Below, in pieces: positions 52,262 through 61,248 of a stretch of 64,000 nucleotides of DNA (position 1 is the first letter of the stretch; each line of letters opens with the position of its first letter). This DNA comes from JAUPVL01 sp964481235. Its GTDB lineage: Bacteria > Patescibacteriota > Saccharimonadia > CAILAD01 > BJGX01. The notes below the pieces were generated by a model. The model made no database searches. It had not been told where the DNA came from and saw nothing but the letters and a program-made list of their open reading frames with translations. The position numbers were made by a program, and so were the translations under genes. Where the stretch lies: NCBI GenBank assembly GCA_964481235.1, contig CAYZYH010000003.1:1-64000 (forward strand), written 5' to 3'.

Positions 52262-52945
52262 ATGAATGCAATCGCTACTCTAGAAGCCAACCAAAAAAAG
52301 ACCAAGTTACCCGAAATTCGTGTAGGGGATACTGTTCGTATTCACCAACGTATTAGTGAAGGTAAAAAAAGCCGTATTCAGGTTTTTGAAGGTTTGGTTA
52401 TTCGCTACCGTAAGACCGGCAGTGTACAGGCTTTTATTACAGTTCGTAAAATCGCCTCTGGCGTAGGTGTAGAGAAAAGTTGGTTAGTACATAGCCCAAG
52501 CATAGAAAAAATTGTGGTAGTTAAACGTAGCAAGGTGCGTAGAGCTTTCTTGAGCTACATGCGCGACCGTAGCGGTAAATCTGCTCGCCTTGCTGAGATG
52601 GGCTTTGACAAAGAGATCACCAACGAGGCCGACAGCCGTACCAAGACTCAAATAGAGGCCGAAGACAAGGCCTCCAAAGAAGAAGCTGAGCAAGCTAAGA
52701 TAAAAAAAGCAGTAGATGAGTCTGGTGATGCCAGTGCCAAAGACGATGCTCTAAACGATACAGATACCGAAAGCACTGAAGATATTGCCAAAGAAGAAGA
52801 CAAACGAGCTGCCAAAGAAGACCCCAACCCAGCCGAAGACAATGTGCCAGCAACTGCACCACAAGACGAAAAGATAAACTCTGACGGTAACGATGAACAA
52901 CGCGAAGCAGCCGAAGAAGCTCAAGAGGGTGTAGACAAGGAGTAA
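52262..52945 (+). CDS. rplS: ribosomal protein L19 with long acidic C-terminal extension
   Basis: 227 aa; bL19 is normally about 115-120. Residues 1-120 are standard (GDTVRIHQRISEGKKSRIQ, FEGLVIRYRKTGS, RDRSGKSARLAEMG). Residues 121-227 are Glu/Asp/Lys/Ala-rich and probably disordered. ATG 52262 follows promoter TTGCAG-17 nt-TACACT (52247-52252) by 9 nt with no Shine-Dalgarno; a longer frame from 52241 would start inside the promoter. The extension is in frame and ends at a clean terminator, so it appears genuine. Confidence 0.92.
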   Translation: MNAIATLEANQKKTKLPEIRVGDTVRIHQRISEGKKSRIQVFEGLVIRYRKTGSVQAFITVRKIASGVGVEKSWLVHSPSIEKIVVVKRSKVRRAFLSYMRDRSGKSARLAEMGFDKEITNEADSRTKTQIEAEDKASKEEAEQAKIKKAVDESGDASAKDDALNDTDTESTEDIAKEEDKRAAKEDPNPAEDNVPATAPQDEKINSDGNDEQREAAEEAQEGVDKE

Positions 52946-52962
52946 ATATCAATAGATAGTTT

Positions 52963-52988
52963 AAAACCCCCGATATCTCGGGGGTTTT
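52963..52988 (+). terminator. rplS terminator
   Basis: Perfect 11 bp arms at 52963-52973 and 52978-52988 with a 4 nt loop and terminal T4. Confidence 0.9.
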
Positions 52989-53015
52989 GTTATTGATTAC
53001 TTTTACCAAGCCTGC

Positions 53016-53435
53016 TCAATATTTTGGAGTGAATGCCCTGGCAAGACTAGGGTCAATAATGGTGATTTGAATATCACCATCAGACAGAGCCCACTGCACT
53101 CTACTAGCTCTTTCAACACTAGCTCGCGACATGTTCTTGTACCCAACGGCGTCAATACATGCCAAACCGCCTCGCAACTCGTCTTCAATTGCCTCGGTAG
53201 CGGCATCAGCCTCGGCAAATCGTTTGCCACAGAACGGACAGTACTGAATGCCTGTGAGCAAAGTTGGGAAATTCTGTCTGCCTTCGGCATTGCTGTTCTG
53301 AAATAACTTGCCACCCTCGTGACCATCGACATAGGTGATTGCGCAATCTTCTGGTTGCGCTAAGCACTCATGAATATGAAGTGACGTATCTTTTTCTGCT
53401 AACGATCGCAAAAAACTCATACCTCTAAATTTCAT
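53016..53435 (-). CDS. hypothetical protein with CPFCGK motif, 139 aa
   Basis: The family is not recognised. QYCPFCGKRF around residues 65-74 is a zinc-ribbon-type knuckle, and other cysteines at about 24, 31 and 92 could complete a site. The start could be ATG 53435 or the internal ATG a few codons later. It is soluble and monocistronic. Confidence 0.55.
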   Translation of the reverse strand: MKFRGMSFLRSLAEKDTSLHIHECLAQPEDCAITYVDGHEGGKLFQNSNAEGRQNFPTLLTGIQYCPFCGKRFAEADAATEAIEDELRGGLACIDAVGYKNMSRASVERASRVQWALSDGDIQITIIDPSLARAFTPKY

Positions 53436-53582
53436 TGGTTTCTCATTTCATCTATGAAGGTGCTATTTACTACTAATTTATAATAACACAAAAACCACTA
53501 TTAATCAATCCAGACTATTGTCATAATTTGATATAGTGGTATAATAAGTTCAAATCTGTTGAAGTTTAGTAAAGGAGCTACA

Positions 53583-53876
53583 ATGGACGCACCAGAAAAG
53601 ATTAGTACCGATCCAACCGGGGTACCAATTAGACCTAGTATAGAAGGATGGTTATTCTCATCACTATGGGGGTCAGTATTTAGCTGTTATTACCTAGAAG
53701 GCAGTAATGTATATCATTTGGTATATGTAGATGAAGAACTAATGAGTCAAAAACCAATTGGTAAAGCCAAAGATATACCAGAAGCCAGAGAAGTGGCTAT
53801 GGCTTATGCAGAAACTTTTTGGCAATCTGGCGCTACTGCACTACACCAAAAGAAATGGTGTACACCCAAACCATGA
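53583..53876 (+). CDS. hypothetical protein, 97 aa
   Basis: ATG 53583 is chosen for the AAAGGAG 6 nt upstream. Promoter TTGTCA (53518-53523), 16 nt, TATAAT (53540-53545). A short aromatic segment (GWLFSSLWGSVFSCYYLEGS) suggests a buried beta core. It ends in a perfect terminator. No family is recognised. Confidence 0.6.
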   Translation: MDAPEKISTDPTGVPIRPSIEGWLFSSLWGSVFSCYYLEGSNVYHLVYVDEELMSQKPIGKAKDIPEAREVAMAYAETFWQSGATALHQKKWCTPKP

Positions 53877-53899
53877 CACCACATGCAAAGATAAATTAA

Positions 53900-53924
53900 A
53901 TCCCCCGCCAATTTGGCGGGGGAT
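53900..53924 (+). terminator. terminator after 97-aa gene
   Basis: Perfect 11 bp arms at 53900-53910 and 53914-53924, 3 nt loop, then AATTTT. Confidence 0.85.
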
Positions 53925-53952
53925 AATTTTGTCAATTAAAAGCAGATTTTAG

Positions 53953-54279
53953 CTACTGTGTATTATTAAAACCCTCAGTCTCTAACATATTAAGAAGAAA
54001 CTGTATATCCGTGTTTCCTCCAGCAAAAACTAGCCTAGATATATTATTATCACCCTGACTAAAAGCTACTACTATCTTGGAATGATCAGCGCTTTCTAAG
54101 TGGTAAATACCAGACTCCAAAGCTGTTCTCAAGATCTCATGGGCGGAATGGATTGGTAACAACTCATTTGAAGTTCTTAAACTCCTCTGCGGCCTATTGG
54201 CTTCTATTCTAGTAAATTCAATAAGCCTGAACTGAATAACGTCACTCGGTTTTACCACAAAATGTGTGTTACTTGCCAT
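53953..54279 (-). CDS. hypothetical protein, 108 aa
   Basis: A perfect AGGAGG lies upstream of the ATG on the minus strand. It is soluble, with an N-terminal VVKPSDVIQFRLIEFTRIEA beta-like part and a C-terminal helix. No cysteine, membrane segment or recognised family. Confidence 0.6.
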   Translation of the reverse strand: MASNTHFVVKPSDVIQFRLIEFTRIEANRPQRSLRTSNELLPIHSAHEILRTALESGIYHLESADHSKIVVAFSQGDNNISRLVFAGGNTDIQFLLNMLETEGFNNTQ

Positions 54280-54364
54280 AGCTATCCTCCTATAGGTGCT
54301 GTCGGCTAGTATAAACTAAAATTTGTTGTTTGACAATATCTAGTTGCAGTATAATAGAGCGGTA

Positions 54365-54976
54365 ATGAAAAAATCCCTGGCCAGCTATAAATATGAAACT
54401 AATTTGCATAAGCAAGGTTGTCTATTTGTGGCTGGTATAGATGAAGTGGGACGAGGTTGTTTGGCAGGGCCACTTGTTGCTGCGGCAGTTGTATTACCAA
54501 GCGACCAGACCCTTGAGTTATTCGATTCTAAGTCTATTAGTAAAACCAAACGAGAAAACATTGCCAAACAAGTTAAAGAAGTCTCATTGGGCTATGGGCT
54601 AGGCTGGGTAACGAATAATGAAATAGACAAGTATGGGTTGGCCTGGTCTCTACAAGAATCATATATAAGAGCACTAGTAGACTTAAACCTAGAGGTTAGC
54701 AAGGTTATATTAGACGGTAATGTGAATTATTTAGAGGAATTTAATATTTGTGAAACGTGTATAAAGGGCGATAAAAAAGTTGCTTGTGTGGCAGCCGCAT
54801 CAGTGCTTGCCAAGGTAACGCGAGATAACCATATGGCAAGTGTATCTGGTAAATATCCAGAATATAGATATGAAACAAATGCGGGCTATGGTACTGTTTC
54901 ACACCGAGAAGCTATCTATAAACATGGTATGAGTGATCTGCATCGCAAAAGTTTTTGTAGAAACATCGTGCAATAA
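54365..54976 (+). CDS. rnhB: ribonuclease HII
   Basis: 203 aa from ATG 54365. GIDEVGRGCLAGPLVAAAVV holds the catalytic Asp-Glu pair and the GRG motif that recognises the RNA-DNA junction; VILDGN and the late SVLAKVTRD supply the other acidic residues. It removes single ribonucleotides from DNA. TATAAT (54350-54355) ends 9 nt before the ATG. Confidence 0.94.
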   Translation: MKKSLASYKYETNLHKQGCLFVAGIDEVGRGCLAGPLVAAAVVLPSDQTLELFDSKSISKTKRENIAKQVKEVSLGYGLGWVTNNEIDKYGLAWSLQESYIRALVDLNLEVSKVILDGNVNYLEEFNICETCIKGDKKVACVAAASVLAKVTRDNHMASVSGKYPEYRYETNAGYGTVSHREAIYKHGMSDLHRKSFCRNIVQ

Positions 54977-55009
54977 AAAATCCTGTCCGCTTAAACTAAC
55001 GGACAGGAT
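54975..55009 (-). terminator. terminator of gene 55012 (also near rnhB end)
   Basis: Perfect 10 bp arms at 54980-54989 and 55000-55009. The T-run is on the minus strand (A6 at 54975-54980), so it mainly serves gene 55012 and may also stop rnhB. Confidence 0.8.
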
Positions 55010-55011
55010 GC

Positions 55012-55383
55012 TTATCTACCCACTATTACCCTATTAAGTATTATCTCAATAAGTTCGTTGCCAGGTACTGGTGCACTATTAACAGAGTCTAGAACTCTAT
55101 CTAGATCAACACCCATTTGGTGTAGCTCTACGATATTGCGTAAGTAAGCCATATCTTCTATGTAGCCCTCAAAGGTAGTTGTAGCTTTGGCGCCACAAGG
55201 CAAAACAAAACAAACCACTACTTTTTCCAGGCTCGACTCTAGAGATACGGCGCCCTCTTTGAGTAACGTAATCATTAACAGATGAGACTCATATGGGTTG
55301 AGGTATTCAAATTCTTCTAAAAATACCCCGGTAATCTGTCTAGTCACATATACATCACTATGAGTACAAAGTATTGTATCCAC
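55012..55383 (-). CDS. hypothetical protein, 123 aa
   Basis: The family is not recognised. It is mixed helical/beta, beginning MDTILCTHSDVYVTRQ, with several Leu/Val-rich strands and an acidic C-terminal half. There is no membrane helix. An AGGGGGTAAAG stretch precedes the ATG on the minus strand. It is divergent from yraN. Confidence 0.5.
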   Translation of the reverse strand: MDTILCTHSDVYVTRQITGVFLEEFEYLNPYESHLLMITLLKEGAVSLESSLEKVVVCFVLPCGAKATTTFEGYIEDMAYLRNIVELHQMGVDLDRVLDSVNSAPVPGNELIEIILNRVIVGR

Positions 55384-55496
55384 TTCTTTACCCCCTGTTG
55401 TAGGTGCAATTTATAAATTTAACTATACTCTTAAGATTTTATCAATGCAAAATATTTAAGCTTGCAATACTTAGGGTAAAATTTCAGTATGGATAT

Positions 55497-55859
55497 ATGA
55501 AGAACACCACAGCGATTGGTAATAGCGCTGAAACACTAGCCTCTGAATACTTGGAGGGTAAAGGTTATAAGATAGTAGAACGCAATTACAAAGATAAGTT
55601 TTGCGAGATAGATATTGTCTGTACTCACCAAGAATTTATAGTTTTTGTAGAAGTTAAGTATCGATCTAGAGCCGACTACGGCGGAGCAGTAGGAGCAATT
55701 ACGCCAAATAAGTTTAGACGCATACAAAAAGCTGCCGAATATTACTTGAGCCAACATGAGGTATGCAGTAGTTTACAGCCTAGGCTCGATGTAATAACGG
55801 TAGTAGGAGATATGAACAAACCAGCCATTACACACATAGAAGATTGCGAACTATATTGA
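55497..55859 (+). CDS. YraN-family (UPF0102) putative endonuclease
   Basis: 120 aa from ATG 55497, matching the family start (GNSAETLASEYLEGKGYKIVERNY). The nuclease-like core EIDIVCTHQEFIVFVEVKYR has the D-ExK metal motif. Its biological role is unsettled. A longer frame from 55404 is not supported by any ribosome site or conserved sequence. Confidence 0.82.
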   Translation: MKNTTAIGNSAETLASEYLEGKGYKIVERNYKDKFCEIDIVCTHQEFIVFVEVKYRSRADYGGAVGAITPNKFRRIQKAAEYYLSQHEVCSSLQPRLDVITVVGDMNKPAITHIEDCELY

Positions 55860-55919
55860 CAAAATATACAAGAATCATTAAACTGTAGCAGTTATTGTAC
55901 CTTTTAGAAAAGAGCTGAA

Positions 55920-56399
55920 GTGTCGCTCAAAACTCCCGCTAAAGATGCCTACCTACAAATTAGCGCCAAAACTCCCTTAGCTCAAAAAAAGTCTGTACTT
56001 TGGTTTATGAAGTCACTTGTTACACTTGCAATAGTTGCATTGATTCTAGGTGTATTTCGGGTTTACGACATGCAGTCGGATAATTTTATGACTGTATTTA
56101 GTGTGGTCGTTTTTGTGATAATGCCACCGCTTTTTATCATATTGTTTGCTGAACTAAGCTATATGAAAAAGGTTAGAAAAGCTGAGTATGCCTATTGTAA
56201 AGAATATGCAGAGAATCTATTGGGTCGCGAAGTAACGGTTGGCTACAAACAAGATGGTAGAGTGACTTTTAAAGTTAATGGAGTGGTATTGTGTTTCTAC
56301 CCCGAGACCGAAGAGATTACTTTCTTTGATGGTAGAAAAATGAATGAAGAAACACTTGCTCTTTACTATGAGTTGAGTAATCAACAAGACCAGCAGTAA
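55920..56399 (+). CDS. membrane protein, 159 aa
   Basis: GTG start with AAAAGAGC upstream. Two membrane helices (about 33-52 and 60-82) are followed by a soluble C-terminal domain of about 75 residues (VTVGYKQDGRVTFKVNGVVL). No family is recognised. It is probably separate from nusA, which has its own promoter. Confidence 0.55.
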   Translation: MSLKTPAKDAYLQISAKTPLAQKKSVLWFMKSLVTLAIVALILGVFRVYDMQSDNFMTVFSVVVFVIMPPLFIILFAELSYMKKVRKAEYAYCKEYAENLLGREVTVGYKQDGRVTFKVNGVVLCFYPETEEITFFDGRKMNEETLALYYELSNQQDQQ

Positions 56400-56430
56400 T
56401 ACCGGCTTTTATATTTACAAAAAACTTATA

Positions 56431-56469
56431 TTAGCACTCTTGACACTAGAGTGCTAATTTTTATATAAT
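56431..56469 (+). promoter_or_regulatory. CIRCE operator over the nusA-clpC promoter
   Basis: TTAGCACTC (56431-56439), a 9 nt spacer and GAGTGCTAA (56449-56457) match the CIRCE consensus exactly. The -35 box TTGACA (56440-56445) lies inside the spacer and TATAAT (56464-56469) follows at 18 nt. HrcA binding would block RNA polymerase directly. Confidence 0.9.
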
Positions 56470-56505
56470 TAATTTAGTAATAACTCTAGCTTTACTCGAG
56501 AATAT

Positions 56506-56580
56506 ATGATAGAATTAATTGGTAAAGTCGATGGAGTAGTTTACAAAAACACATTTCCACCGACTTTTTTGTTCAGATAA
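56506..56580 (+). other. possible 24-codon leader ORF
   Basis: ATG 56506 opens a 24-codon frame (starts MIELIGKVDG) that ends at 56578-56580 and covers the hairpin at 56524-56570. Its Shine-Dalgarno is weak. It may be a leader peptide or chance. Confidence 0.3.
56524..56570 (+). terminator. terminator-like hairpin in the nusA leader
   Basis: Arms 56524-56530 and 56561-56567, extended by TGG/CCA after one mismatch, are followed by T-rich sequence. It lies between the CIRCE promoter and nusA, so it could act as an attenuator. Confidence 0.5.
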
Positions 56581-56651
56581 AACTATATAAGTAAAATCTC
56601 AGCAAATATAACATACAATTTAATAAGGGAAAAATAAGGAAAACTAAATAT

Positions 56652-57857
56652 ATGCAAAACAATTTTACCAGCGCTATAGAACAAATATGTGAAGAAAAAG
56701 GTATCTCCAAAGAGTCTGTAATAGAGGCTATTGAGGCTGCTCTGATTGCTGCATACAAAAAAGACTTTGGTGACAAAGATCAAGAGGTGCGAGTAACTCT
56801 AGACGATGATACAGGGGAAGCCCGGATATTTGTAAGTAAAGAAGTAATTAAGACCGTTCAAGAAGGTTTTGAAATGCTACAAATAAGTTTAGAGGATGCC
56901 AAAAAGATTAACCCCAAAGCCAAAGTTGGCGAGATGGTAGAATACGAAGAAGACAATAAAGAATTTGGTAGAGTAGCAGCTCAAACCGCAAAACAAGTAA
57001 TAATGCAACGTATACGTGAGGCCGAGCGCGAAGTTGTTTTTGATGAATTTAGCGAAAAAGAGGGACAGATAATTGCCTCTACAGTGCAACGGGTAGAGCG
57101 TGGTAATGCCTATATAGATCTTGGGCATGCTGTCGGCGTACTATTTCCGGCAGATCAACTTCCAAACGAGCGCTATTACACAGGCCAAAGATTGAAAGTA
57201 TACGTAGTGAGAGTAGAACAAACTTTACGTGGCCCTCAGATAGTAGTGAGTCGTACACACCCAGAAATGATCCGTAGACTTTTTGATATGGAGGTGCCAG
57301 AAATTAGTAATGGTAGCGTAGAGATTGTCGGCATAGCTCGTGAAGCTGGTATGCGCACCAAGATATCAGTAAAAAGTAACCTAGAAGGTGTAGATCCAGT
57401 TGGTACTTTTGTGGGTGGACGAGGCTCTCGCGTGCAGGCAGTAATGAATGAAATAGGTGAAGAAAAGATAGATATTATTCCTTTTAGCGAAGATCCAGCA
57501 GAATATATCTCTTCAGCACTGTCGCCTACCAAGGTTATTAGTATAAAGCTAGACAATGAAGAAAAAAAAGCTGTAGTAAAAGTTCCCGAAGATCAGCTAA
57601 GCTTGGCTATCGGTAAATCGGGCCAAAATGTTCGTCTGGCCGCTAAACTTACTGGTTGGAATGTAGATATTGATGGTGCAGATGATGCCCATGTAGAGGA
57701 AACCGCAGAAGCAGTAGAGGACGAACCAAAAACTATCAAAACCAAAGATTTGGAAGAATCTTTGATATCTGAAATTAGCGAAAAAGACAATAAAGAGCCA
57801 GAAAAAGAAGCTAACGATAAAGCCGAGCAGCCCAAAGAAGATAACGACATGACATAA
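56652..57857 (+). CDS. nusA: transcription termination/antitermination factor NusA
   Basis: 401 aa. Domain order: NusA N-terminal domain (AIEQICEEKGISKESVIEAI), S1 (GQIIASTVQRVERGNAYIDL), KH1 and KH2 (DPVGTFVGGRGSRVQAV; LAIGKSGQNVRLAAKLTG), then an acidic low-complexity tail (about 345-401). It binds RNA polymerase and modulates pausing. The usual rimP and infB neighbours are missing; clpC follows instead. The CIRCE promoter lies upstream with a leader of about 175 nt. Confidence 0.95.
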   Translation: MQNNFTSAIEQICEEKGISKESVIEAIEAALIAAYKKDFGDKDQEVRVTLDDDTGEARIFVSKEVIKTVQEGFEMLQISLEDAKKINPKAKVGEMVEYEEDNKEFGRVAAQTAKQVIMQRIREAEREVVFDEFSEKEGQIIASTVQRVERGNAYIDLGHAVGVLFPADQLPNERYYTGQRLKVYVVRVEQTLRGPQIVVSRTHPEMIRRLFDMEVPEISNGSVEIVGIAREAGMRTKISVKSNLEGVDPVGTFVGGRGSRVQAVMNEIGEEKIDIIPFSEDPAEYISSALSPTKVISIKLDNEEKKAVVKVPEDQLSLAIGKSGQNVRLAAKLTGWNVDIDGADDAHVEETAEAVEDEPKTIKTKDLEESLISEISEKDNKEPEKEANDKAEQPKEDNDMT

Positions 57858-57883
57858 GGCTAAAGCCAAAGGAGGAAAAGACT

Positions 57884-60373
57884 ATGCAACCAGAGTTTCC
57901 AGATGTATTCGAGAGATTCACGCAAAATGCCAAGAGCACACTAGAGTATAGTGGCCAAATCGCTATGCAAATGGGAGCTGTTTATGTAGGTACCGAGCAC
58001 CTGCTACTTGGTATACTTAAGAGTAATACATCTCTTGGTGCTAGACTCTTAAGCGAAAGTGGGGTTACGCTAGAAAAAATAAAACCTAGCCTGCTCACTC
58101 CTTCGGCTAAGATTAACAATCAGCCATTTAGCCCTAACATGATAGATCTTTCTGAAACTGCAAAAAAAACTATCACTTTGGCGTTGAGAGTAGCCCAAGA
58201 GTTTGGTCAACCATATGCCGGCACAGAACATCTTTTGTTTGCAATACTTAGTCAAAAAAATTCCCGTGCTCAAACAATTTTGGCTGAAATAAAAGTAGAT
58301 CCATCCAAGCTTAGAGCCAATATAGAGACTTTTTTACAAAATCAACCTCATAGCTTTGAGGGTCCAACGGAGTCGCGGCTTTCTAGTAAAGGCAATAATT
58401 CTAGTAAAACTCCAGCCCTAGAGCATTTCAGTATAGACCTTACTGAGAAGGCCCGAGAAGGTAAGCTAGACCCTATGGTGGGTCGTGTTGCCCAGTTAGA
58501 GAGAATGATATCAATACTGAACCGTCGAACCAAAAACAACCCAGTGCTTATTGGTGAGCCTGGTGTTGGCAAGACGGCTATCGTAGAAGGTTTAGCTCAA
58601 AGAATAAGTACAGAGGATGTGCCCGATTTACTGGTGGGTAAAAGAGTAATGATGCTAGATATGGCTTCGGTAATTGCCGGGACCAAATTTCGTGGTGAAT
58701 TTGAAGAGCGACTCAAGAAGGTACTAGACGAAGCCAAAGAGTCTGACGATGTTATATTGTTTATTGATGAGCTACATAATGTAGTGGGGGCTGGAAGTGC
58801 CGAGGGTGCTATTGATGCTGCCAATATTTTAAAACCTGCTTTGGCGCGTGGCGAGGTGCAGACTATTGGTGCCACAACACTAGAAGAGTATCGAAAATAT
58901 ATAGAAAAAGATTCGGCTCTAGAGCGGAGATTTCAACCAGTACAAGTACCCGAAGCCACGGTTGATGAGACTATAGATATATTAAAAGGCCTTAGGGCAC
59001 ACTACGAAAAATTCCACAACGTAGAAATATCTGACGAGGCTATTGAGCAAGCAGCAAAACTCGCTAAACGTTATGTAAGTGATAGGTTTATGCCCGATAA
59101 AGCAATCGATCTTATTGACGAAGCAGCAGCCCAAGCTCGCATTAATCGTGGAACCGTTGGCAAAAGACACAAACAACTCGAGAAAAAACTCAATGATCTA
59201 AATACCAATATTGATGATGCAGTTTATAATCAAGACTTTGAGTATGCCGCAAAGCTTAAAGCAGAAGCCTCTGTAATAGAACAGAAGCTCAAGGAAGAAC
59301 TAAAGAAGAATGAGAAAAAGGCTAGTATCGCTGTTACAGCAGAAGACATAGCTGTAGTTATTAGCCAAACCACTGGCATACCTATGACCAAACTTATTAA
59401 GTTTGAGACTGAGGCACTACGTAATTTAGAGCGCAGCCTAAAAGCCAAGGTGATAGATCAAGATGAAGCAGTTGAGGCAGTAGCTCAAGCCGTACGCCGT
59501 AGCCGAACAGGAATTGCCGACGAAAACCGACCAATAGGCTCATTCATATTTTTAGGACCAACTGGAGTTGGTAAAACTGAGCTAGCTAGAGTGCTAGCCG
59601 AAGAGTTGTTTCAAGACAAAGACGCTATGATAAAAGTAGATATGAGTGAGTTTATGGAAAAACATAACACCGCTCGCTTAGTAGGTGCTCCGGCTGGTTA
59701 TGTCGGATACGACGACGGCGGTCAATTGACCGAAAAAGTACGCAGAAGACCATATAGTCTTATTCTATTTGATGAAATAGAAAAAGCCCACCCCGATGTG
59801 TTCAATATCTTATTACAAATTTTAGAAGATGGTACTCTCACCGATGCCAAAGGACGCAAGGTAGATTTCCGCAATACCATCATAATAATGACTAGCAATG
59901 TAGGGGCACGTCAACTGCACGAAGAAGCTGTGATTGGTTTTGAGACTAGTACTACTGCGCAAGAAGACCAATTAGAAAAACTACACGAAAAAATGCAAGC
60001 TACAGTAAAAAAAGAGCTTAAAAAAAGTTTTAGACCAGAGTTTTTGAACAGAATAGATCATATAGTTGTATTTAAGGCGCTATCAAAAATTAGTATTGCC
60101 CATATTGTAAATCTACAACTAGCCGATTTATCGAGAAGATTAGAAGCCAAAGAAGTTAGTCTTAAGTTTAATCAGGGGGTCAAAGACTTGCTACTCAAAG
60201 AAGGCTACGACCCAGACAACGGTGCAAGACCTATGCGTCGGGCTATCCAAAAGCTTATTGAGGACCCGCTTGCTACCCAGATGATTGAGGGTACTATAAA
60301 ATCTGGTGATACTGTGAAGGTTACGGTGAATAAAGCGGGCAATGTAGAGCTAAAAGTAGCGCTTGGTGTATAA
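57884..60373 (+). CDS. clpC: ATP-dependent Clp protease ATPase subunit ClpC
   Basis: 829 aa. It contains two Clp N-domain repeats (1-150), AAA1 with GEPGVGKTA, a short middle domain with a UVR-like helix (YNQDFEYAAKLKAEA), AAA2 with GPTGVGKTE and a C-terminal D2-small domain. The HEEAVIGFETS loop carries the IGF tripeptide that docks ClpP. It unfolds proteins for ClpP. An AAAGGAGGAAAA Shine-Dalgarno precedes it. Its position 26 nt after nusA puts it under the CIRCE promoter. Confidence 0.95.
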   Translation: MQPEFPDVFERFTQNAKSTLEYSGQIAMQMGAVYVGTEHLLLGILKSNTSLGARLLSESGVTLEKIKPSLLTPSAKINNQPFSPNMIDLSETAKKTITLALRVAQEFGQPYAGTEHLLFAILSQKNSRAQTILAEIKVDPSKLRANIETFLQNQPHSFEGPTESRLSSKGNNSSKTPALEHFSIDLTEKAREGKLDPMVGRVAQLERMISILNRRTKNNPVLIGEPGVGKTAIVEGLAQRISTEDVPDLLVGKRVMMLDMASVIAGTKFRGEFEERLKKVLDEAKESDDVILFIDELHNVVGAGSAEGAIDAANILKPALARGEVQTIGATTLEEYRKYIEKDSALERRFQPVQVPEATVDETIDILKGLRAHYEKFHNVEISDEAIEQAAKLAKRYVSDRFMPDKAIDLIDEAAAQARINRGTVGKRHKQLEKKLNDLNTNIDDAVYNQDFEYAAKLKAEASVIEQKLKEELKKNEKKASIAVTAEDIAVVISQTTGIPMTKLIKFETEALRNLERSLKAKVIDQDEAVEAVAQAVRRSRTGIADENRPIGSFIFLGPTGVGKTELARVLAEELFQDKDAMIKVDMSEFMEKHNTARLVGAPAGYVGYDDGGQLTEKVRRRPYSLILFDEIEKAHPDVFNILLQILEDGTLTDAKGRKVDFRNTIIIMTSNVGARQLHEEAVIGFETSTTAQEDQLEKLHEKMQATVKKELKKSFRPEFLNRIDHIVVFKALSKISIAHIVNLQLADLSRRLEAKEVSLKFNQGVKDLLLKEGYDPDNGARPMRRAIQKLIEDPLATQMIEGTIKSGDTVKVTVNKAGNVELKVALGV

Positions 60374-61184
60374 ATTGACCGCGATACAGCCTATCGGAGA
60401 ATTAATATATCCAAATAACGTAGGGTACCTGATTAGCTCAATCGATCAAAATAGACCACTACAAAAAGAATGGCAACAACCAGTGCAGCTTTGTTTGCAA
60501 GAAATACAAAAGCAACTACCGAACCTTATAAGTGGTGTATATGTAAGGGGTAGTGTTGCTCGAGGTACGGCAATAGCCGGTGTATCAGATATAGATCTAG
60601 TAATAATAACAAAGAATACTTTAGTATCTTTTAGTAAAGATTGGCAAAGAAAATTTGTAAATGTACTAAGAAATAAACACAAACAAGTGGACGATGTAGA
60701 GTTTGAGTTGGTTTCTTACTCACAGATCATGAACTTCGATAGGCCATCTGGTATAAGGGTGCTACTAACATTGCAGGGCAAATGTATTTTGGGAGAGGAT
60801 CTTATAAGAAAATTCCCAATACTTAAACCTAATGAAAGTGCCTTTGTACATATACCGTTCTTTAGTAAATTTCAAAATAACATTACAAAAACTTTAAAAA
60901 CTAAAGAAATATTTCTTCCAGCCTATATACCTTGGGTTTCTAAGCGGTACATACGTACTGGATTTGAGCTTTGCATGGAAAGAGAAAAGGTATTTACACG
61001 TGATCTTTATTCTTGCTTTGAAATATTCTCGAAATATTATCCAGATAAAAAAATTAATATGTACAATACACTTGAGCAAGTAATTAAGCCTTCATGGACA
61101 AAGAGCGAGTTATTAGAGTGTATAAACACACTTGGTGATTGGCTATATCTAGAAATAAAAAGGAAATATCCAAGATTTATCTAA
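60363..61184 (+). CDS. nucleotidyltransferase-domain protein, 273 aa
   Basis: The start is uncertain: TTG 60363, GTG 60366 and TTG 60375 are all possible, with no clear Shine-Dalgarno. VYVRGSVARGTAIAGVSDIDL gives the GS...RG and DID metal dyad of aminoglycoside-type nucleotidyltransferases, and a helical C-terminal domain follows. The substrate is unknown. It overlaps or abuts the clpC stop, so it may be cotranscribed with the heat-shock operon. Confidence 0.8.
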   Translation: MVYKLTAIQPIGELIYPNNVGYLISSIDQNRPLQKEWQQPVQLCLQEIQKQLPNLISGVYVRGSVARGTAIAGVSDIDLVIITKNTLVSFSKDWQRKFVNVLRNKHKQVDDVEFELVSYSQIMNFDRPSGIRVLLTLQGKCILGEDLIRKFPILKPNESAFVHIPFFSKFQNNITKTLKTKEIFLPAYIPWVSKRYIRTGFELCMEREKVFTRDLYSCFEIFSKYYPDKKINMYNTLEQVIKPSWTKSELLECINTLGDWLYLEIKRKYPRFI

Positions 61185-61248
61185 AAATACTTTCGTGTTA
61201 TGTTCGCAATGTGATAAAATATAGTTATAGGGTAATTTTAGTAAAAAA

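Noticed and set aside
52123..52356. Plus-strand 77-residue frame upstream of rplS
   Set aside because: It overlaps the rplS promoter and start in another frame and has no ribosome site.
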